Both the position numbers and the translations under genes were made by a program. From positions 1,178,001-1,242,000 of the forward strand of contig NZ_CP028136.1 of NCBI RefSeq assembly GCF_003024155.1: a stretch of DNA of 64,000 nt, in the 5' to 3' direction. This stretch comes from Christiangramia fulva (GTDB lineage Bacteria; Bacteroidota; Bacteroidia; Flavobacteriales; Flavobacteriaceae). This document shows, piece after piece, positions 1 to 8,680 of the stretch (positions are counted from its first letter, which is position 1; every line of letters starts with the position of its first letter). A model generated the notes under the pieces. The model did not search any database and was not told where the DNA came from. It saw only the letters and a list, made by a program, of their open reading frames with translations.

Positions 1-376
1 TAAGTTGCCCCTCTTTCAAAAGAAAGTTTACTGCGAATTGTCGTTCGTAATGTACTTTAAACCCGTCCGGCTTTTCTTCAAAATAAGATACCAGGTAACC
101 ATTAACCTTTTTACCGAACACGCAGGCTATGCACTTTGTTTCAAAGCTGCCAACTGTCTTTATTTGCACTGATGATTCCTTCTTTTTCCAAAACTCCAGT
201 TTATCTATTGCATCTTTCAGGAACTCAGGTGAATCCTCTAGTTCATGGAGATCAAATTTTTCCACTACCCATTTCAAAACCTGTGCATCTAATAACCTAC
301 AGGCCAGATCTATCTGTTTAATAAATTTCTTGGTTTCTTCCTTAGAGAGGATAGGCACAGATGTTTTAAAGGACAT
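1..376 (-). CDS. Conserved hypothetical protein, 3' end off the window
   Basis: An open frame runs from an ATG at 376 to the left edge, so at least 125 residues are present and the C-terminus is missing. The N-terminus reads MSFKTSVPILSKEETKKF and is followed by amphipathic, charged helices. There is no signal peptide or membrane segment. A Cys pair (CIAC) lies near residue 90. I do not recognise the family and infer a cytosolic protein. It is read in the same direction as the lysozyme-like gene upstream of it, 77 bases away, and no clear terminator separates them. Confidence 0.7.
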   Translation of the reverse strand, partial: MSFKTSVPILSKEETKKFIKQIDLACRLLDAQVLKWVVEKFDLHELEDSPEFLKDAIDKLEFWKKKESSVQIKTVGSFETKCIACVFGKKVNGYLVSYFEEKPDGFKVHYERQFAVNFLLKEGQL

Positions 377-453
377 ATATTTTCAATTTTTAATATTTCT
401 AAATTGGCTACAAAAGCTCCAATAATTTTGAACAGGAAGCCAAGGTGCAGACA

Positions 454-1374
454 TTATTTAATCCGAAGATTTTTGAGGTCTGAAACCCTTCCATTGAAAG
501 AGTTTCCATCAACAAAAGAATTGATCCCTTTAACCTTCATCTTGTCACTAAACTGATGGAAAGACCAATTGACGTCTTTCAAAGGATGAAAACCAGAATA
601 GGCAGCGATCCATAGAGGATAGTCTTCAATGTGCCCTTTAAGGAACTGATGGTAAAAATTGCTCCCGGTATAAATTATCGGCCTGACTCCGTATAGTTCT
701 TCAGCAAGTCTCAACCAGTTCAAAACCCCTGCAACAAGATTTTCCTTTCCGTACTTTCCCACTTCTTCTATATCCAAGACAGGAGCGAAATCACCCGTGG
801 AAAATTTTACAGTGCGAGCAAAATTCTGGAATTGAAGAACAGAATTTTCATTAAGCCGGTAATAATGATAAGCTCCCCGGATATAACCGCTTCCTTTAAT
901 TGCTTTCCAGTTTCTCTTAAATTGTCTATCCTTTCCATTGGAGCCCATTGTTGCTCGGACAAAAACGTACTCTATAGGATGTGAGGAAGAATTCACCTCA
1001 TCCCAATCTATTGTACCCTGGTAATGGGAAATATCAATACCGAAACTTTTTTTAGTAGTAGAAAGCCATGTATTCTCTTTTCCGGTGAAAAAAGCTGAAT
1101 TGACTGAAAATATCCTTTTTCTTGAATATTGCTTTCCGAGGAATCCACTAAACAGGGCTATCATTACAGATAAGAATCCTATTGTCAGGAAGATCTTATA
1201 TACCTTTTTTGAACCACCTCCCAGGTTTTTATTCTTCGGAATTATATATTTTTTCAAACTTAGTCCCAACAGGACAAATCCTACCAAACACATGAGAAAC
1301 AAGCATCCAATGATAAAGGCTGCTAATGGGTTTTGGCTAATAAGGTACAGAAGGTAATAAAGGTATTGTTCCAT
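454..1374 (-). CDS. GH25-family lysozyme-like membrane protein
   Basis: This is a glycoside hydrolase family 25 (Chalaropsis-type lysozyme) domain, a family that cleaves the MurNAc-GlcNAc bond of peptidoglycan. With the start at 1374 the protein has 306 residues. Two N-terminal hydrophobic segments (about 17-40 and 60-80) come before the catalytic domain (about 110-305). The GH25 signature FGIDISHYQG (Asp at about 114), the AYHYYR strand and VLDIEE (catalytic Asp/Glu at about 201-203) are all visible. A longer frame begins at 1398, but that ATG lies 2 bases from a -10 element at 1401-1407, so transcription would start inside it. The next in-frame ATG at 1374 fits better. Known GH25 enzymes are often phage or secreted lysins; the double membrane anchor suggests cell-wall remodelling in the envelope. 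Confidence 0.85.
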   Translation of the reverse strand: MEQYLYYLLYLISQNPLAAFIIGCLFLMCLVGFVLLGLSLKKYIIPKNKNLGGGSKKVYKIFLTIGFLSVMIALFSGFLGKQYSRKRIFSVNSAFFTGKENTWLSTTKKSFGIDISHYQGTIDWDEVNSSSHPIEYVFVRATMGSNGKDRQFKRNWKAIKGSGYIRGAYHYYRLNENSVLQFQNFARTVKFSTGDFAPVLDIEEVGKYGKENLVAGVLNWLRLAEELYGVRPIIYTGSNFYHQFLKGHIEDYPLWIAAYSGFHPLKDVNWSFHQFSDKMKVKGINSFVDGNSFNGRVSDLKNLRIK

Positions 1375-1400
1375 TTGGCATGAATAATTGGTGATCATCC

Positions 1401-1429
1401 ATTTATAGAACGAGATCGAAAAGGTAACC
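1401..1429 (-). promoter_or_regulatory. ECF-type promoter GGTTACC-N15-TATAAAT for the GH25 gene
   Basis: On the minus strand GGTTACC (1423-1429) is followed by exactly 15 bases and then TATAAAT (1401-1407). The same two boxes with the same spacing occur upstream of three other minus-strand genes in the window. The first run after GGTTACC is TTTT here and at two of the other sites. Confidence 0.7.
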
Positions 1430-1497
1430 TAGATTTTGAGAATTTTATTATAGTTGATCTTTAAATTTCTCACTGTTAGGTCATCAAAGGTGGAAAA

Positions 1498-3426
1498 TTA
1501 CTCAAGGAGCACAAAGCCTGCCCAGTAAAAAGGAGAATATTTTCGGGCCATTTCATGTTGGGCCATACTTAATGAATGGTACGGGGAATGGCCTTTAATC
1601 AGGTTTCCATAAAAGATCTTAAATAATATGGAAGTCTCTTTATCCGGCACCTGCCACAGACTGACGATCTGATCCTTTACCCCTGCCAGCTTTAAAGCAC
1701 GCTGTAGTCCAAAGACTCCTTCCCCACCGGATATGTCCCCACTAGCTGTTTCACAAGCAGAAAGCACCATTAGATCGAGCCCGCTAAAATCCATTTTAGA
1801 TATTTCATAAGCTGTGAGGATCCCATCATTGTTCTTACCCGCTCCATGAACATCATCACGGGACAATAATATGCCACTTCTAAACATTGAATTGTCCTCT
1901 AAAAAATTTTGGTTCATCACATCAAAAGTAGCTGAAAACACTGGGCTATTTTTCTTAAAGTAGAAGCCGTGAGTAGCTAAATGTATAATGTCATAGTTGT
2001 CCTTGTTTAAATCTCTAAACGTTTTTTCAGAGGCTTTTTTCCCGACCCACTTGGAAACCATTCCATTTGCAGAATTAAAGATCCTTTCAATGGTGTCAAC
2101 TTCTTGTCGGGTGTATTGCAGATCATTGAAGAGACCTGATTCCAATCCTTTTTTGATCTTGTTATCAACTGTAGAAAAACTCCGGACATCACTCTGTTCA
2201 ATCGATTCAAAATCAGCATCTCCAAATAAGGCAATACGGTTCTCTTTTTCGGGTCCCTCTGCAGGAGTAGGAATGATTAAATCTCGAGTGCTTCCGAGAA
2301 GGTGAATTTCATAGGGTTGATCAAGCATTAAAGCAGGAAAGGATACCATATGAAGCAAACCGCTGATTGAAAGGTATACATTCGAGGAGCCCACTAATTC
2401 ATGAGAAAGAGGTTGCCATATTATGTCTAAAAATTCTGTTTTTTGAGACCCGTACATCACATCCATTCTCTCCTGGACATTGCCTTCTTTATTCATAAAA
2501 TCTTCAAGATCTTTTTCCCGGAAGAGATGAATCAACTCGGGATATTCTGACTCTTTCTTTAATACAAGTGCAAAGTAGTTCACTTCTTCACCATCATCAT
2601 GAGATAGCTTTAAGGGAAGGTTAATAATCTCTATGGCAACTTCAGTGGTTTCTAAACTATCTCTTACCTGATCCCACGTTACCCCCTTGGGTTCAAAAGG
2701 GGAATAGGAATTCATTGTCACTAATTTCGATTTCAAATCCCTTTCCTGTTTTGTTATTTCTGAGCCTAACGATCTTAATTTTTCTTCATTTGTTGTGTAC
2801 AGGATCTCTTCTTTATTCTTCAAGAGTTGATGATATTCTGTTTGAATATTCTTTGGAGCTTCGGAGATGAACCGCCGTAAATGCTGATTGCTATTTAAAG
2901 CCAGCTGCTTTGTCGCTAATATGTTATTGTACAGTCGTTTTGCAAACTCTGGACCATTTTCCCTCACATAATAACTATTCAAGAAAATTATTCGTTTTTC
3001 AGTTTTAGACACGAAACTTTCCTTTTCTTCTTCTGTGAGAAAAATAAAATTAGAAGCAATTTGATCAAATATTTGGTCTTCTATCTCATTTAGAAGTTCC
3101 TCATCAACTGCGTTCCGGGATGCAAGGGAACTCAACAAAATATCATTATAAAGATCCTTGTTCTCGCTCCTTACAGGGTTCAAAATCGTTTGTGCTTCCC
3201 CTATTAATTCTCCTGCTTTCTTATTGTCTCCTATCTGGTTATAGTAATTTCCCAACTGCCGGAGAACCGAGACATATTGATAGCTGTCCTTTCCTGCTTT
3301 GTCAATCACTACGCCCAAAGCTGTTGAATATGACTTTTCTGCCTCCTGAAGCAATTGTAGTTTTAATGTCTTTTTCTCTTCAAAAACAGTCCTTATGTTG
3401 TCCCACCAGGATCTTTGTATTAACAC
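1498..3426 (-). CDS. CHAT-domain (caspase-like) peptidase with TPR-like N-terminus, probably the frameshifted C-terminal part of the upstream gene
   Basis: The C-terminal half is a CHAT domain, a caspase-HetF-associated cysteine peptidase fold. The His motif HLATHGF lies near residue 485 and the Cys motif LSACET near 555, followed by GGEGVFGLQRAL and the typical end FYWAGFVL. The N-terminal about 200 residues are helical and TPR-like. The only in-frame start is a GTG at 3426, yet the same frame stays open and protein-like upstream to 3546 with no ATG, where a TGA (3547-3549) closes it. The upstream TPR gene ends in another frame at 3540. The simplest reading is one membrane-TPR-CHAT protein of about 1020 residues split by a frameshift near 3535-3550. 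Family CHAT enzymes act in defence and cell-death pathways; the substrate is unknown. Confidence 0.75.
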   Translation of the reverse strand: MLIQRSWWDNIRTVFEEKKTLKLQLLQEAEKSYSTALGVVIDKAGKDSYQYVSVLRQLGNYYNQIGDNKKAGELIGEAQTILNPVRSENKDLYNDILLSSLASRNAVDEELLNEIEDQIFDQIASNFIFLTEEEKESFVSKTEKRIIFLNSYYVRENGPEFAKRLYNNILATKQLALNSNQHLRRFISEAPKNIQTEYHQLLKNKEEILYTTNEEKLRSLGSEITKQERDLKSKLVTMNSYSPFEPKGVTWDQVRDSLETTEVAIEIINLPLKLSHDDGEEVNYFALVLKKESEYPELIHLFREKDLEDFMNKEGNVQERMDVMYGSQKTEFLDIIWQPLSHELVGSSNVYLSISGLLHMVSFPALMLDQPYEIHLLGSTRDLIIPTPAEGPEKENRIALFGDADFESIEQSDVRSFSTVDNKIKKGLESGLFNDLQYTRQEVDTIERIFNSANGMVSKWVGKKASEKTFRDLNKDNYDIIHLATHGFYFKKNSPVFSATFDVMNQNFLEDNSMFRSGILLSRDDVHGAGKNNDGILTAYEISKMDFSGLDLMVLSACETASGDISGGEGVFGLQRALKLAGVKDQIVSLWQVPDKETSILFKIFYGNLIKGHSPYHSLSMAQHEMARKYSPFYWAGFVLLE

Positions 3427-3539
3427 AGAAGCATCATAATCATTTTCGGCCGCCCACGTTAAGAAATTCCCTTTTACGATCAGGAAGTCGGAATAAAGAG
3501 GAGTGTCTTTTTTATCTTCTGCAATTGCCTGGCCCCTTA

Positions 3540-4559
3540 TTAAAGGTCATGTACAGATTCAAATCTGTTCATATGCATTTCAGTAAGCGCAGCCACGAGT
3601 AATAATCCCAGATAATAACGGGAATCTGTGTTTAAGCCACTGTTTTCGTACATTCTTAAGGTTTCCATATTAATGCGGGCAGACTTGGAAAAGTCTCCCA
3701 CTCTTAAGGCACGATCTGAAAAAAGCATTCGTCCGTTGATCTGATAATATATATCATCAACTGCCAATCCCTCATGTAATTCCTCAAGCTCTTCAAAATA
3801 TTGCTCAGCTTTATAATATTCACCTTTCTGCAGATTCAATTCAGCCAGGGCCAGTAGCGGGAAAGAAAGGAAGGAAGCTTTCTGTTCCTGTAGAAGATCA
3901 GAATTGGACAAAGTAATTGCTTGCTTGTAAAGTTCTTCCGCCTGACCTGAACTGCCGGAATTCTTTAAACAATGGGCATAACTAATAAAAGCACCATATC
4001 TGGTGGTAAGGCGCTGGGCTTTGTCAAATCTTGTATTTGAGTATAACTTTGAAAGAAAGAAAAAGGAGGAAATAGGGGTTCTATTCACCTCCTTGTTGAA
4101 AGCTTTTTCAGCATATTTACAGGCTTCGAGAATTTCTCCCCTATTCACAAGATTCTCCGTTCTCTCAAGATATTCATATTTGTCAGCCAGCTTCTTTGTT
4201 ATGTAAAGGGAGATTCCGTTTGAATAAAGATAATTGACAAATGGCATTATGAGGACGCAAGCCAACATCCCTAGCAGCTTGAAGAAATCTGCTCTTTTAA
4301 ATCCATTTTTAAAGGAAGAAATGAGCATTCCAAAGAAGACGAAGATGAGAAAAAGAGCAAACAGGAAAATGACAACTACAAGAAAACCTACCCTAAGCAG
4401 TTCTGTGAAATAAGCAAACCCCCAGAAGCCTTCAGGATCGGCTATATACCAAATAAGATGAACTACATTAACGATCAAATACAGAACCAGGGCAAGACCG
4501 GCAAAGAATAAGAAGTTGCTGATTTTTTCTCTCATGCCCGGCTCATCAATTAAAACCAT
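3540..4559 (-). CDS. Membrane TPR protein, probable N-terminal half of a split TPR-CHAT protein
   Basis: It has 339 residues. Three hydrophobic segments (about 12-35, 50-80 and 93-115) are followed by helical TPR-like repeats, including AEELYKQAITL and KAEQYFEELEEL. The ATG at 4559 overlaps the stop of the preceding TPR gene by 10 bases, which implies translational coupling. The frame ends abruptly at HMNRFESVHDL-TAA. A net one-base change just there would join it to the sequence ending in the CHAT domain. It would then be a membrane-anchored TPR sensor with a cytosolic CHAT effector, under the sigma factor gene upstream. Function is inferred from architecture only. Confidence 0.7.
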   Translation of the reverse strand: MVLIDEPGMREKISNFLFFAGLALVLYLIVNVVHLIWYIADPEGFWGFAYFTELLRVGFLVVVIFLFALFLIFVFFGMLISSFKNGFKRADFFKLLGMLACVLIMPFVNYLYSNGISLYITKKLADKYEYLERTENLVNRGEILEACKYAEKAFNKEVNRTPISSFFFLSKLYSNTRFDKAQRLTTRYGAFISYAHCLKNSGSSGQAEELYKQAITLSNSDLLQEQKASFLSFPLLALAELNLQKGEYYKAEQYFEELEELHEGLAVDDIYYQINGRMLFSDRALRVGDFSKSARINMETLRMYENSGLNTDSRYYLGLLLVAALTEMHMNRFESVHDL

Positions 4560-5749
4560 TTCATATCCTTCAGAATCGCTGAAGCTTCCCCTGAATATTT
4601 ACCGTGCTCCTCCTCCAGTTTACGAAGCAGCTTTTTTGCACTTGCTTTATCATCCTGTGCGAGGTATCCCAAAGCGAGCTGGAATTGGGATTCTTCCTGA
4701 AAAATGTAGTTTGATTTTTGTGAAAGGGGTTCCAGGTTCTCTATTGCCCGTTCTATTTTCCCTGTATTTAGCTGTGCAAAAGCCAAAAAGAACAGAACTT
4801 CAGCATTCTTTTCTGCAGGGTTAAGCTGTTCAAGAATGTTTTCAGCTTTATAAAATTCCTGCTGCCGAATATAATTTATTGCTTCCAGAGCATTTTCAGA
4901 TTCAAGTTGAGTGAGGCCGGGGAGCCTGTATTCCCCACCTCTTGTTACAATTGCATTTTCAGCATCACTGAGATCAGAAAAATCAATTTTAGAGATTACT
5001 TGTTGGCTCCCTGCATATGAATTGAAAAGTTCCTCATTTGATTTCTGTGTTGGCTGCCATATAAAAAACCCGATCAACAGAACAGCAGCAATAGCATAGA
5101 GCCATTTATAAGAGAAATTGCCGTTCTTTGATCTAGAGCTTTTTGGAAGTTCTATTGTTCCTTTCTCTGTCCTTTCTTTAGGGGAAGGCATACTGAATGA
5201 AGATTCTGAGAACATCATTTCAACCTTCTTTTCATTCATTTCCTCATCCCAAATCTTGAATTTAGCTCGCAGCTCTTCCCGCCCTTTTTCCTTTACAGCT
5301 GCCTGTATGTGATCATCAGAAATTTCGTCAGTAAGAGATGCATAAGCGAGCGGCATCTCCTTTATCATCCTTCTTCGCTCCAAATAAGTAGCAGCATTCT
5401 TAAGTTCTCTAAAGAAAGATACATGTTTATTAAAAGTAGAGTTACCATTCAGGTGAAGCTCATCAAATTCCTTTGAACTTTTTCCCTTTACTTGGAGCTC
5501 CGCCAGTACTTCTAACCAGCTTTCGTAAACAGTCGGTAGTTTTTCTATAATTTTTTCCGGATCCTCAAGTTCAAGACTGTATACTGCTGCAAAAACAGGT
5601 TTTGGATCTTTTTCGTAATTCAGAAAATCTAAAGTAAATTTGGCCCAGAAGCTATCACTGGGCTTCACCTCCTTGAAATTGGCATCTTTCTCAAACCTTG
5701 GAAGAATAATGTTCTTTAATAAAGCGGTAGCTGTTCTCATTTCAGTCAT
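4550..5749 (-). CDS. Single-pass membrane TPR protein following the sigma factor
   Basis: This 399-residue protein has a helical N-terminal cytosolic region (1-215), one transmembrane segment (WLYAIAAVLLIGFFIWQ, about 218-234) and a C-terminal TPR region, for example QEFYKAENILEQL, FFLAFAQLNTGKIERAIENLEPL and QLALGYLAQDDKASAKKLL. The start ATG at 5749 overlaps the sigma factor stop by 8 bases and its stop overlaps the next start. In Bacteroidota, ECF sigma genes are often followed by a membrane protein of this layout that may act as an anti-sigma or signalling partner. No classical anti-sigma zinc motif is visible, so that role is an inference. Confidence 0.75.
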   Translation of the reverse strand: MTEMRTATALLKNIILPRFEKDANFKEVKPSDSFWAKFTLDFLNYEKDPKPVFAAVYSLELEDPEKIIEKLPTVYESWLEVLAELQVKGKSSKEFDELHLNGNSTFNKHVSFFRELKNAATYLERRRMIKEMPLAYASLTDEISDDHIQAAVKEKGREELRAKFKIWDEEMNEKKVEMMFSESSFSMPSPKERTEKGTIELPKSSRSKNGNFSYKWLYAIAAVLLIGFFIWQPTQKSNEELFNSYAGSQQVISKIDFSDLSDAENAIVTRGGEYRLPGLTQLESENALEAINYIRQQEFYKAENILEQLNPAEKNAEVLFFLAFAQLNTGKIERAIENLEPLSQKSNYIFQEESQFQLALGYLAQDDKASAKKLLRKLEEEHGKYSGEASAILKDMKWF

Positions 5750-6359
5750 TTAACTCTTTAAAAGCCATTTTCTTCAGTCTTTTCTGGCATTTGGATTTTT
5801 GAACTTTAGTATTGGCTTCATTTGTATACCCAAAATGTTCAGTCAGTTCCCTAATACTTTTAGAATGATACCAAAACAGAACCAGGATCTCATAACAATG
5901 CCCCCCTGCCTTTTCCATCTTGAGCAAACACTTTTTTAATACCTTGTGTTGCACCTCGTCCTGGATCTCGATTTCCCGAAGCTCATCATCAACGGAGGGA
6001 TCAACCTTGAGGTCCTCTATTAAGCTGCCTTCCTCAATTGTAGATCTCTTGCCGGACTTTTTAAAAAGATCCAGTAGCTTATATCTACAGACTGAATTGA
6101 GATAAGTCTGAATAGAAGAATTATTGATCAGCTCAAAATCTTCATGAATTATCTTTTCGTAAAGGACAATTACTGCTTCCTGATATATCTCTTGAAGCTC
6201 CTCCTGACGAACATCACTACCCGCACTCATTTTGTATAGGAGACGCAGAGAGTAATCTCTGGTCTTCTTATATACGACACTGATGTAATCGGGATCCTTT
6301 TTAATTAATTGAAGTAGTTCTAGGTCTGAAATTTGTAGAAGGTTTTGTTTAGCTGTCAT
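5742..6359 (-). CDS. ECF-type RNA polymerase sigma-70 family factor
   Basis: The protein has about 205 residues. Region 2 is visible around VYKKTRDYSLRLLYKM, IYQEAVIVLYEKI and QTYLNSVCRYKLLDLFKK. Region 4, the -35 reader, is near SIRELTEHFGYTNEANTKVQKSKCQKRL, ending at the C-terminus. The ATG at 6359 is preferred over an in-frame TTG at 6371. It heads a coupled operon with two TPR membrane proteins and the CHAT frame. A strong terminator (6445-6471) separates it from the gene upstream, so it has its own promoter in the 85-base gap; I could not assign that promoter firmly. Four GGTTACC/TATWAAT promoters nearby are candidate targets. Confidence 0.85.
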   Translation of the reverse strand: MTAKQNLLQISDLELLQLIKKDPDYISVVYKKTRDYSLRLLYKMSAGSDVRQEELQEIYQEAVIVLYEKIIHEDFELINNSSIQTYLNSVCRYKLLDLFKKSGKRSTIEEGSLIEDLKVDPSVDDELREIEIQDEVQHKVLKKCLLKMEKAGGHCYEILVLFWYHSKSIRELTEHFGYTNEANTKVQKSKCQKRLKKMAFKELND

Positions 6360-6444
6360 ATAGTGGGACAATTACTTATGCGCCACAAATTAAACAAAAT
6401 TGTTTTCTTGTTTAACCTTAATCATCAATAATTAAAGAGCAAAA

Positions 6445-6471
6445 AAGCTCAAAGTTTTATTCTTTGAGCTT
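6445..6471 (-). terminator. Rho-independent terminator after the small secreted repeat protein
   Basis: On the minus strand AAGCTCAAAG, a 7-base loop and CTTTGAGCTT form a perfect 10-bp stem followed directly by a T run. It ends the transcript of the gene at 6488-6868 ahead of the sigma factor operon. Confidence 0.85.
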
Positions 6472-6487
6472 AGGCTAAAAATAAGTT

Positions 6488-6868
6488 CTACCAGCTAAAG
6501 GAAGTCTTAATCGGATTATATGTTGACCTGACGGTAGAATTAAATGAGTTTGTGTTATATGTTGGAGTTCTGTAATAATTTGATGTCGGAGTAAAGGTCT
6601 TTTTCTTGGGAGTTGAATAGGTATTATAGGTATCCGTCTTAGGTGGTGTGTAAGAGTTTTCTCTTGGCTTGTATCCTGACTTTCCAGTATATGGATTGAC
6701 ATTCCCTCTAGTACTCCAATTGTCATTGACCGTATTATTTGGTGCCGTTCTATAATGCCCTTGAACATATGTCCCATTACTTTTTGTATAACCATTGACA
6801 TATACTTGTTGAGAGAATCCGAAGTATCCGGTTAATAAAAAGGCTGCAATAAATAGTAAATTTTTCAT
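6488..6868 (-). CDS. Small secreted Tyr/Thr/Asn-rich repeat protein
   Basis: The 126-residue protein has a clear signal peptide (MKNLLFIAAFLLTGYFGFSQ). The body contains the flavobacterial motif VYVNGYTKSNGTYVQGHYRT followed by DNWSTRGNVNPYTGKSG, then a low-complexity Tyr/Thr/Pro tail. Proteins with this motif are common, exported and uncharacterised in Bacteroidota. It is a single-gene transcript: an ECF-type promoter lies at 6909-6937, giving a leader of about 35 bases, and a terminator at 6445-6471. Shared promoter architecture ties it to the GH25, coiled-coil/vWA and M-A-I-I-K-F-E-N genes. Confidence 0.85.
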   Translation of the reverse strand: MKNLLFIAAFLLTGYFGFSQQVYVNGYTKSNGTYVQGHYRTAPNNTVNDNWSTRGNVNPYTGKSGYKPRENSYTPPKTDTYNTYSTPKKKTFTPTSNYYRTPTYNTNSFNSTVRSTYNPIKTSFSW

Positions 6869-6908
6869 GATTTGGTGTTTTAAATATTATTGTTATTTGT
6901 TTACACCT

Positions 6909-6937
6909 ATTAATAGATTAGCATTTAAAAGGTAACC
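6909..6937 (-). promoter_or_regulatory. ECF-type promoter GGTTACC-N15-TATTAAT for the secreted repeat protein
   Basis: GGTTACC (6931-6937), 15 bases and TATTAAT (6909-6915) read on the minus strand, about 40 bases upstream of the ATG at 6868. Boxes and spacing match the other three sites. Confidence 0.7.
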
Positions 6938-7115
6938 CTCCGATCTATAACATTTTTGTTTTTTTCTGGATTATTTCGATAAATAAAATGCAATTACTTG
7001 ATTATCAATTCATTTAAAATGGTAAAATCTTACAACGTTAGGTCGAAATCTCAGCATGAACATCGAACATGTTGAGAAAATTTTTTCTGAAAATTCTTTT
7101 GTTCAATTTTTCTTT

Positions 7116-7883
7116 CTATTGAACCTCCTCAATCTTTTGAAGTTTTTGAGAGAATCTCCTCCATTCTCCTTTTGTCTTAGTCGATAATTTGTCGTAAAGC
7201 TTTTTTACAAGATCAACTGGTAAGTCTTGAATTTGATCCCCAATAAGGTGGATCCATTCGGGAGGATAATATTCTGGCGGATATTTTTCATCCACTGCTA
7301 TCAGCGCCAGACGTTGCTGATTTGTTGCAGATTTATATTCTTCAAGATATTTGGCTCTTACTGACCCTCCCTCTTCAAAAGAAAGTTTCCTCAATTCTGC
7401 AATTGCAGCAGATCGTCTTTTTTTTTTTCGATCTTGAACCCTCTCCCCGAATGCTTTATCTTCTTCTAACTTTAGGACTCTCCTCCTGGCTCTTTCTTTC
7501 TGATGGAGAAAATAGCCCTGAATATTTCGCTCTCCATGATAAGAACTCCCAAATGACACGTAAGGATTATTGCTTTGGCGAAGTCCATAATCGGCAAGTG
7601 AATAGTCATCATCTAGCCTTCTTTGCCTAATGATTCTATATAACCAGATTGCTCCTGCAGCAGACCCACCAATCCATCTTAACTCTCTTTCCAATGTTAC
7701 TAATGCTTTGTAAACAGAAATGAGTTCATAGTCTGAAAGATAATCTGCCCATTTTTCCCATGTTCTCCAATGTTGCCCTTTTAGATATTCCCGGTTTTTA
7801 AATTTAAGTAATTGGTCATGTCTCTATTCGGCTGTCACATCAAACTTTAACAAGTCTTGAATATCCTTAGAAGTAATTTCCAT
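7116..7883 (-). pseudogene. Hypothetical protein interrupted by an in-frame amber codon
   Basis: From an ATG at 7883 the frame reads MEITSKDIQDLLKFDVTAE, then TAG (7824-7826), then continues open and protein-like (RHDQLLKFKNREYLKGQHW...) without another stop to TAG at 7116. The total is 256 codons. The downstream part contains a Trp-rich N-terminal stretch, a short hydrophobic segment (GGSAAGAIWLYRII), a basic coiled region and ends EWRRFSQKLQKIEEVQ. A shorter translation would have to start at a non-ATG codon near 7694. I do not recognise the family. It is most likely a recent nonsense mutation, although readthrough or sequencing error would look the same. Confidence 0.65.
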
Positions 7884-7935
7884 TGTATATATATTAATTT
7901 TAGTGAAATGATAATAGCATCTTTATTAGAAAATA

Positions 7936-7969
7936 CTGGTCTAAAGAAACTGGCACATCTTTAGACCAG
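7936..7969 (-). terminator. Terminator hairpin after the vWA operon
   Basis: A perfect 11-bp inverted repeat (CTGGTCTAAAG, 12-base loop, CTTTAGACCAG) starts 9 bases after the stop of the vWA gene. It is followed on the minus strand by AT-rich sequence. It is the likely end of the four-gene operon starting at 11347. Confidence 0.75.
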
Positions 7970-7977
7970 CCATATTA

Positions 7978-8616
7978 CTAATTTAGACCTTTTTTGTAGA
8001 ATCCTTCCCCGATATCTTTTCCAGATCTGATGTATGCACTGTAATTCATTCTCGCCTCTCTTTCATTCAGGAACATCTTTTCCATGTCAGCTTCGTTCTT
8101 TGTGAACTGCACCACATTGTTGATCGAGAGGGCACCGGCAGCCGCGTAAACGTCATGATCTGTTCCGGTATAAGTGAAAGTCCAATTTCGACACTTAAGC
8201 TCCTTAATTTTTTTCTTAATAACCTCCCGTCTATATTCCCTGGAGGCATTTTCTTCTCCATCAGTAAAGACCGTAACCAGAACATTCGAATCTGTTTTAT
8301 TGCCTATGATTTTCTCTAGTTTAGATACTCCAAAACCAATGGCATCATAGAGAGGGGTACTAGCTCCTGGTCTATAACATTCGTTATCGATCTGCTTTAA
8401 ATTCTTTACTGCCTGGTTGAACAGATGTTCTGTTATACCTAAGCCATTAAAGGTCAAAAAAGATATAAAATGTTCCTGCTCAGGATATTTGTTTTCAACG
8501 CCTTTTATTGTCTGAACAATTTCATTGAATCCGCGGATGTTCTGATCTTTGATGCTGAACATGGAGCCGCTCTCATCAAGGATAATTAAATTGTGAACCT
8601 GGTGTCTTGTTTTCAT
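7978..8616 (-). CDS. von Willebrand factor A domain protein (cytosolic)
   Basis: The protein has 212 residues from the ATG at 8616; a longer frame to 8667 has no better start. It is a vWA/integrin I-type fold. The metal-ion-dependent adhesion site DESGSM lies near residues 14-19 and a second MIDAS Thr may be in the GASTPLYDAI stretch. A TDGEEN motif contributes the later Asp, as in TerY and similar proteins. There is no signal peptide. It is the last gene of an operon with a secreted protein, a secreted vWA-like protein and a coiled-coil membrane protein. vWA proteins usually act as metal-dependent protein-binding partners; the partner here is unknown. Confidence 0.85.
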   Translation of the reverse strand: MKTRHQVHNLIILDESGSMFSIKDQNIRGFNEIVQTIKGVENKYPEQEHFISFLTFNGLGITEHLFNQAVKNLKQIDNECYRPGASTPLYDAIGFGVSKLEKIIGNKTDSNVLVTVFTDGEENASREYRREVIKKKIKELKCRNWTFTYTGTDHDVYAAAGALSINNVVQFTKNEADMEKMFLNEREARMNYSAYIRSGKDIGEGFYKKGLN

Positions 8617-8680
8617 TTTTTTATGTTTAAGGTTAATTATTTGAAAAGATTGGGTGTAATTCAACACAGACTGCTATTGA

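Noticed and set aside
93..99. Another GGTTACC on the minus strand
   Set aside because: It lies inside the partial gene at 1-376 and no TATWAAT follows at 15 bases.
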